This document shows positions 57,278 through 64,000 of a DNA stretch of 64,000 bases, in pieces. The notes beneath the pieces were generated by a model, which was given only the letters and a program-made list of their open reading frames with translations, had not been told where the DNA came from and ran no database searches. Origin of the DNA: Echinarachnius parma (Eukaryota > Echinodermata > Echinoidea > Clypeasteroida > Echinarachniidae); NCBI GenBank assembly GCA_037951105.1, contig JBAMJV010004336.1:62001-126000 (forward strand). Reading direction: 5' to 3'. The position numbers and the translations under genes were made by a program. Positions within the stretch are counted from its first letter, which is position 1. Each line of letters begins with the position of its first letter.

Positions 57278-57693
57278 CTCTCACAAAAATACACTTTCCT
57301 CCCAAATCTTGCACCAACTGCAATGTTGACATTTTTAAATTGCAGTCATAAAAATCACTCTGTGTGGAGATTGTAGTCCAAGACAAATTATGTTGTATGT
57401 ATGTGTAAAGACAACTCGTGATTTTCTCGGTATACATGTAACTCTTCCTGATTTAGAACCATTATTTTGTAGATAGATCTATAAAGGGCCTTTAATATGA
57501 GCGAGCTAAAGAGAGAACCTCTGCCAAAAATGCAGACTCCCCAACAAACCTTGCTGCAACTGCACTGCTGAAAAGGTCAAGGAAATTGTCACTTTCCTGT
57601 TGCAACATGTAAGGTCATCACTATCTCTGCAGTGACCATGGAGACAACATAATTTGGCTTGGACTACAATCTCCACACAGAGTGATTTTTATG
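57278..57693. repeat. Combined inverted and direct repeat
   Basis: About 50 bp at 57347-57396 recur inverted at 57643-57693 (TCACTCTGTGTGGAGATTG core). Separately, 57278-57330 recurs directly, diverged, near 57512-57570. Confidence 0.85.
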
Positions 57694-58395
57694 ACTCAAT
57701 TGTTGGCTAAACTGCTAAACTATAAAGCGATATTTCACTTTGGACTTGACAAGGAAGATTTACAAATTACATGACAAAAAGAAAATCTTTACCTTGAAAC
57801 ACAGTTTACCAAATAATGTAAACAAGTTTATTATAATGTTAATTAAATGTGTCAATTTGTTGCCCACAGCATATCTTTGAAGAAACAAGGAAATTTAATC
57901 AAACAATGTGCTTTTAAAGTTTCAAGTTACTAGCAAGTAGCAACCTTCTCACCTCTTTGGCAAGCTTTGTGAAAGAGGTTCGCTGATACTTGATTGAGAA
58001 ACGCTCTCTCAATCAAGCATTCTCACATCAACAGGTAAAGGTCAAAGTTCACAGATCTGAATCTTCCAGCACATGCCCTAGATTGCATAGCTGACGGCAA
58101 ACACTGACAATTACAGCGCTAAAGAAAGAGAGAGAGAGGGGGAGGGGGGGGGGGGGGGGAGACTCACAATAATGTACTGGAGAATTGGGTGTTGATTCCA
58201 AATTTCAGAGGTGATATATATATAACTCAAGATATATTTCATGTAAAATAACCACCTACAAAAATATTTATTAAAATAAAACTACAATTCATAAACAATA
58301 GATTAACTTGTTGAGTCTATACTGTTGTAAACCCTTATTTCTGCCATCCTGTTCCCAAGACAACACTTTTGAGATAGCTGAGGCACACTCTGCCT

Positions 58396-58995
58396 GGGGG
58401 TGTTACATAAAGAACTGTGATCAATCGCAGAGCTGCGATTATCAGCGTGTTCACACACACAAAATTGTTATCCCTTAATCATGACTAAAGAATCATGACT
58501 AACGAAATGTCGTATAAAGAATCATGATTAATGAAACTGACGAATGTTCACACACACAAACAAGATCCCAAACCAGCTGGCCTTCAGCTGCTCGAAAACA
58601 TTGTATAAGTGCGCAGTTTGCTACTGCGCAGTGTGCTGTCTTTTTTCTGTCTGCTGAAATGAGAGGTCAGGTCTCCTTTTGCGCACGGTCACGTTAAGCC
58701 ACGCCCCGTTAATCATGATTAGCGAGTCACCAGACGTTCACACACGAAACGACCGTGATTCTTTAGTCAGCTCTCGTACGAAACGATGCTCAAACCCCCG
58801 TTTCGTTAATCGTGATTCTCTATACGTCGTTTCGTTACGTGATCGTTCAGACACACAATTTCCGACAATTTCCGTCGTATAGCTAATCAGGAGCTGATTC
58901 TTTAGTCAGCTCTTGATTAGCTATAATTAGAAAATATGCAAAATGATAAATCGCAACTTTGTGATTAATCACAACTCTCTAGATATTCACACCCC
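58396..58995. mobile_element. MITE with GGGGTGT ends and GATTCTTTAGTCA motifs
   Basis: Left GGGGGTGTTACATAAAGAAC and, inverted from the right, GGGGTGTGAATATCTAGAGA continue to match (TGTGAT, CGCAG/GCGATT). ATCATGATT and TTCACACAC recur inside. Confidence 0.75.
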
Positions 58996-60142
58996 ATGGT
59001 CAGTGAGTTAGGATACGTGCAAATAAAGTTATAACCATTGATAATTTCCATCCCAATAAAACTACAAATTATGATGAAATGTTGTAAATGGAATGAAAAT
59101 ATGACTGAAGATTTGTGCAGAATAGCAGCACCGCCACCTGCCTGATAACCTCTTCTTAGTTCTATCAAGACGATACTTGAACATTGAAGCGTTCATTTCA
59201 AGTACAAAGTACAACATTCAACCGGCTTCTAAACTACCTTCCTTCTCTCTATTAAAGAAAAAGAGAGAAAAACCTGCATGTACTGTATACACCTTGTATG
59301 AATGAAGCCGTTCATGTGGCATGACATTTTCATGTATGTCTCATAAACTTGTGGTGCAAACAGCTGCTTGGTACTGAGCCATTTGTTCTTGTAGCAGTAT
59401 CTTGTGACTAACGCTATTGCATTGCTTACAACGTTGTGGGACTACAATAGGGAGAGGGGTACCTATCATATCCTATTTAAAACATAGGTGTTGACATTAT
59501 TTGCATGCTATATCCAAGACCTACTATGAACCTTGTTTTAGGGAGAACGTAGTTTGATTGTGGGCTAGTTCATAATGATTTGTACAGGCTGCACTATTTT
59601 TCAAAATTGGAAATGTACACTATATTAATAGTATATTTATAATGAGACCGTTTGAATTCAGTACATGAACACTCTATAGACCTAGGCCATGTGAATTTTA
59701 AGATGTGCAATTTTACATTTCCAAGAACACTGCTATAAGGAGTGTATCCACTGGGACTATGGGATCATCCAAGGCCCCCCCCCCCCCCCCACCCAAAACA
59801 AAAAAAAAAAAAAAAAACTATGGTACTAGCAATCCCCACCACTCAAAGAAAAAAAATCATACTTCTCTGTACACGTCCCCTCAACAAAACAAATCAATCC
59901 CCCACTAGTGCCCCCCTCCCTCCTCCTCGCCACCCCCAATGAACTAACCCTAGCAACACACTGCTAACTGCTACCAAGAAGGCAGGATGTGTCAATCTAT
60001 GTCAATATCTCCTGCCGACTTTTAGGTGCTGAAACATACAGTTATACTACATTGTACAGCCCTTCCGCACAGGCCGCAGCAAGCAACATACATACATGAT
60101 ACAGTAAAACATGTAGTCTGTAGACCTGCAACCAGGTGCATT
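58996..60142. other. Upstream stretch without recognisable gene
   Basis: Homopolymer C and A runs at about 59775-59815 generate spurious proline- and lysine-rich frames. Nothing else supported. Confidence 0.5.
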
Positions 60143-60222
60143 TTAACCTGTTCCCTTTGAGATTCTGAATTCCCCAGATGTGGTAGTGTACATAGCCCAC
60201 CAGGTTCAAAGCAATGGGTTAA
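60143..60222. mobile_element. Short TTAA element family S, copy (80 bp)
   Basis: Exactly 80 bp TTAA to TTAA, same orientation as the copy at 21373. Confidence 0.8.
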
Positions 60223-60617
60223 AGGGATGCCTGTAAAGTGTCTAACTCCACGAATATTAGTTGGAGCTTCCTCGTTTCTCTTCTACCATGTTGTTTAGGT
60301 TATGGTAAGAGAAGAATAAAATAAGGTTTGATTTTTTCAAATGCCCCTTTAGTATGATGATATCTATCATTCAGCTCAAGAGCGTGAATGAACGGTCATA
60401 AACCTCATAAGCGTCATACAGTAATTCATTGTAAAAGCTGACGCATATTTTTCGCTTTTTTAACCAGGAAAGCAGTGTTCTTTTTCGGTCATATCTTGCA
60501 ATGACTTTGGTACAGGATTTCAGTCTCAAATGTCATTTTGGGCAATATCTGACACTTTAGAGGTGCACCTTTAAGCTAATAACTTTTCAATTCTGGTCTA
60601 AGAACAATACCATGTCC

Positions 60618-61068
60618 TTAAAGGCATATATGCGTGGGTTATTAGACGCGTGGATCCATCTTGCGCACTTTTACACACGGTACGTAATCCCCATTGGCTC
60701 AGTTATAAGTAGCGATCGCAAACTGTCCCATTTCTGAATACCCGAGTCAAAAATGCATTAAAAATAGTCGCGTTCGGAATGTTTGTACTAGTCGAATGGA
60801 GATCCATCAGAGATGTTTACGAGCGAAAATATCACGTAACACGCTTAACCGCAACCGACTTCAAAGTGCCGCCGTTTGATGGCTAGGTGACAGCGTGAGA
60901 AATTTGTTTGCTGCATGCAATTTCATAAGAAGGCCTTTGTTCAGATATTTCGAAGCACCTCTCTTCGATCGATCCAACATATATCTTGAGTTTACCTCGA
61001 GAGATTACGGTGGAGTCGAGTTGGAATTTGCTGACTACCCTTTATAACCCACGCATATATGCCTTTAA
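60618..61068. mobile_element. TTAA element with AGGCATATATGCGTGGGTTA ends
   Basis: At least 21-bp inverted ends flanked by TTAA, 451 bp, CpG-containing interior. Confidence 0.88.
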
Positions 61069-61070
61069 GA

Positions 61071-61162
61071 TTAACCCCTTGCCTACGTATGGGAACCAGG
61101 TGGCCTACATTGTATGTACAAAGTCTATGGGAATACCAAAATCTTGTAAGGAAGGGGTCAAC
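61071..61162. mobile_element. Short TTAA element family S, copy (inverted)
   Basis: Blocks CCTTGCCTACG, GGGAACCAGGTGG, CAAAGTCTATGGGAAT. The right TTAA is mutated (GGTCAACG). Confidence 0.7.
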
Positions 61163-61734
61163 GACAACTAAACTGTAACAGAATAATCTAATCTACAGAA
61201 GCCGAAGACTCTACTATGTAACGAAAAAGGATATATTTTGGTAGCCCGATCGGGCTGTGCCCTATTACCGGATAGTCTCATCGCACAAACTAACATTACA
61301 TGTAGATGCATCAAATAAAAGTGGAAATTATACGTGCAGCTGCATAAACTCATAAAGAATACATCTGTTGTAAAATTTCATATATTAAAGAATTTGACAA
61401 TTTTTCTCAAAATCAACTTTCTTGTAAACCCTTCCAAAAAAGAAGCATCTTCCTGACGCCAAATTTTGCGTTGTATTACCGAACGTGATCGATTATCCTT
61501 GTTTTGCATGGGAATGTCATTGACATGCGCGCTGCCACAGGTGCGCAGCAAAATGCCTCGGGACGCTTATTTTCTTCGGGAAATTATGGAAATGTTGCTG
61601 AACGTCCATTTATTATCCTCCGTCAATGACTCTCAAAATCAACTTCCAAATAAGTAAGACATTTTTCCTATGTAATTTGCATGTCCGGTAATACGACACG
61701 TACACTGTCAACACCCTGCTAGCATGGAACCGGT

Positions 61735-61965
61735 TTCGGTTTTCAATATTTCCCTTTTGTTAGAGAGATATTTACGATTAAAGTGTTCAGATTTTTAATT
61801 ATCCACTGGAAATGTATACCTGTGTACATGGTCAGCGCAATGAGTAAGTGAATATCACTTTCCATTACTTGGTCATATGACATACATTTACCATTACTCT
61901 GTGGACATATTATATCAGAAGAAATGCACATTTTATCAACCATTCACCAGTTTTTGCACATGTAC
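61735..61965 (-). mobile_element. Diverged MITE family B fragment
   Basis: Inverted and decayed: ATTTACGATT, GTGTTCAGAT, CCACTGGA, TGAATATCACTTT and CAACCATTCACC blocks are in family B order. Confidence 0.6.
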
Positions 61966-62100
61966 ATGTATGTCAACTTACCCTTGGTCAGCAGGTACAG
62001 TTCAAACAGGTCTACACAATTATCTTATGCAACATCTTAACTCCATGGGGAGTAAACTAACCCAAGCTGCTCAGGGCGCTGCAGGCTAATCAGGTGAAGC
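61966..62100 (-). repeat. SINE family V fragment
   Basis: ACTCCATGGGGAGTAAACTA and GCAGGCTAAT blocks match the V body. A second fragment is at 62994-63055. Confidence 0.5.
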
Positions 62101-62119
62101 TAATTTATGTATGCATAAT

Positions 62120-62600
62120 AATCAAATGCACAATTATCAAACTCGTAGTTCATGCAGATATCATTTGCTTGCACAAAAATCTATCAAACATCGAGGTCCT
62201 GATGTATGGAACCACCTGCCGAATGATATTACCCAATGCTCCTCATTAAACGTAATGTATGTATTTAAATCATCACTGATTTTAATTTTAATCATTTAAT
62301 TATATGTTACGATTAGCTACATGTACATGTACTTTTGATTTTTGTAAATAGAAACATGAATATAACGCTATAATAATAATATGCCTTGATTTTCGTCCAC
62401 AATGATGGTAGGGGGGGGGGGGCTGTTTGATTCATTGCAGTAAACAAAAGGGATTTGCCTCGACAGGATTTAATATCCTTTGCAGATCCCCCACATGCGC
62501 TGTAATACCACACTAAATGTATAATGTAATTTGTTACAATTTGTATGTTGTTTTTTAGAGATGTGAAATGAAATTGAAATTGAAATTGAAAATTTTGTAT
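62120..62600 (+). mobile_element. Truncated LINE 3' end
   Basis: A 60-residue frame (62111-62299) reads HNYQTRSSCRYHLLA, then HRGPDVWNHLPNDI and SSLNV, the order seen at the C-terminus of reverse-transcriptase ORFs of L2/CR1/Rex-like LINEs. A non-coding tail and an ATTGAA-type short repeat at about 62566-62592 follow, as in LINE 3' ends. All upstream domains are absent (5' truncation). Confidence 0.7.
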
Positions 62601-63161
62601 GTGACATGGTAAGCAACTGCTTGCTACATGCAGTACGATGAATGTATAAATTATTAAACTCACAAAAGTATATATAATTATTCGCTCCCAAAGTTTCCGA
62701 AATGAGATAAAAGATGTGATTTTTCCAAATTGATGCATAAATTATAAAGCGGAACAAACAATACGTACAGTATAACACTCAGCTAAACCAAAATGAAGTT
62801 ACATGTAGTTGATATCGAACGCGGATGGCGCTATCATTTTAGCAAAGTGTAGCCAACCACTTGATCCGACTGCGATCGGACATAGGAAGTCCATGCATAT
62901 TTTTGTATGACGTATTAAATTTGGATCTTAACTCGTCTGTCGGATCAACTCGGATATTGGATTTCCCACTTGTAACGCAAGGGACTTACTCAGTAAGCCT
63001 TTGACTTGCAGCCCTGGTGCAGGCTAATTAACACCCGATCAAGTACCCTATATTATATGTTATTATATTCCACATACTAAGAATCTTGCTCTACGATTGG
63101 TCAAAAGTTAATCACGTGATGAAGCATAGTTTCGCCCATCATTGACTCTGTAGATATCTTT

Positions 63162-63224
63162 GGTGAAAGTGTGTTGCACTCACTAGATAAAAAGTACTAT
63201 CTAGTGAGTGCAACGCACTTTCAC
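63162..63224. repeat. Near-perfect 63-bp hairpin
   Basis: GTGAAAGTGTGTTGCACTCA and the rest of the arm pair with the inverse up to 63224 (loop AAAAAGTAC); two mismatches. Confidence 0.9.
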
Positions 63225-63721
63225 TGCGGTTGCATTGACTTGACTGTGGAGCTCGTGTGTGGCTAGTCAAATTCCGTACCCAAATGATGTGGCGGGGTTC
63301 TCTATGCGCGCGAATTACAAATTTAATTGTATTCGTTGTGCATATCACGTACGTAGCACACTGTTCAAGCTCATACGCTATATGCATGCACTGCTGTGTA
63401 TGCATACGTATCGTACATATTAGTATAACAGTACACGGTTAGGTTTGCTGCGTTGTTATTGTTTAATTGCTTGTTCTGTTGTTCGACGTAAGATTTGAGT
63501 TCAACGGAGCTGAAATGGAACTTTTTTTGCTTGAGAGTGAAAGTAAAGTGTTCCAAGATTATTGCGAATGCTGGAAACAACATACACATTGGAAATTGGA
63601 ATAACATTGATGTTGGTAAGTAGATCAAACCTAGTAGTAGTAGTAACAGCTGTAATTAAGACTTGCGTTAGACTAGGCCTGCTTATTTATAGACTAGATC
63701 TACCGTTCGATGTGGAATATA

Positions 63722-63891
63722 AAGCAAATAATCACCTTTAGGTTTCAGGCAATGGCAAACTATCACTTCCTCGGCGATCTGAATGTATACGCTATCTTTC
63801 CTCAGCTTCGCTTCGGAAAGATAGCTACATCCAGATCGCCTTGGAAGTGATAGATTGTCCCATCACCTTCACCAACGGTAATTATTTGCTT
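63722..63891. mobile_element. Small foldback element
   Basis: AAGCAAATAATCACC at the left, GGTAATTATTTGCTT at the right; the interior (ATCACTTCC, GGCGATCTG, GCTATCTTTCC) is also inverted about 63807. Confidence 0.85.
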
Positions 63892-64000
63892 ACTACTTGG
63901 TTGCAGATGTGTAAAGCTGGAATGCTCCCCAGGCAGTGAAAAACACATGCAATTCAAGTGAGGAGTGTATCTGATGATAGGGACTTAATAATATGTATAC

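Noticed and set aside
59705-59942. Proline-lysine-rich frame
   Set aside because: Generated by adjacent C and A homopolymers.

Overview
This is a eukaryotic (metazoan) genomic window. It carries one recognisable protein-coding gene, an ABL-family non-receptor tyrosine kinase on the minus strand, spread over 43 kb as ten coding exons (43546 down to 434). The splice sites and codon phases join into a predicted 1087-residue protein: an N-terminus starting Met-Gly, SH3, SH2, SH2-kinase linker, a complete tyrosine kinase domain, a proline- and lysine-rich tail, and a C-terminal F-actin-binding domain ending in IVQR. Gene structure, AT-rich introns, TTAGGG-like tracts, many TACATGTA octamers and the repeat complement suggest a marine invertebrate deuterostome. 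An echinoderm is my preferred guess, but this is inference and not proven from the window.

Layout. 1-433: 3' UTR or downstream sequence. 434-12820: nine compact exons (2 to 10), including all kinase exons. 12821-43233: a 30.4 kb first intron with no other gene that I can recognise. 43234-43546: first coding exon. 43547-64000: upstream sequence with no convincing gene, which may hold 5' UTR exons and the promoter. Intron 1 and the upstream region are packed with short non-autonomous DNA transposons (TTAA-flanked MITEs, hAT-like elements with 8-bp target duplications, a Helitron-like element, PIF/Harbinger-like and foldback elements), two tRNA-derived SINE families, a truncated LINE 3' end and minisatellites. 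Several are nested, which gives relative ages.

The most unusual signal is inside the gene. Seven of the eight internal exons (2, 3, 4, 6, 7, 8 and 9; only exon 5 lacks one) are accompanied in the adjacent intron by one to about nine partial tandem copies of themselves, with repeat periods of about 127-220 bp. Six arrays repeat the acceptor plus the 5' part of the exon on the upstream side. The SH2 exon (exon 3) instead repeats its 3' part plus donor on the downstream side, in a long, nearly homogeneous array that stays open in one frame over four units. None of these copies is needed for the normal reading frame. They look like recurrent exon-anchored tandem duplications and are potential decoy or alternative exons.

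The kinase looks functional. The catalytic Lys, helix-C Glu, Thr gatekeeper, HRD, DFG and activation-loop Tyr are all present at spacing identical to human ABL1 numbering as I recall it. The MG start suggests myristoylation-type autoinhibition.
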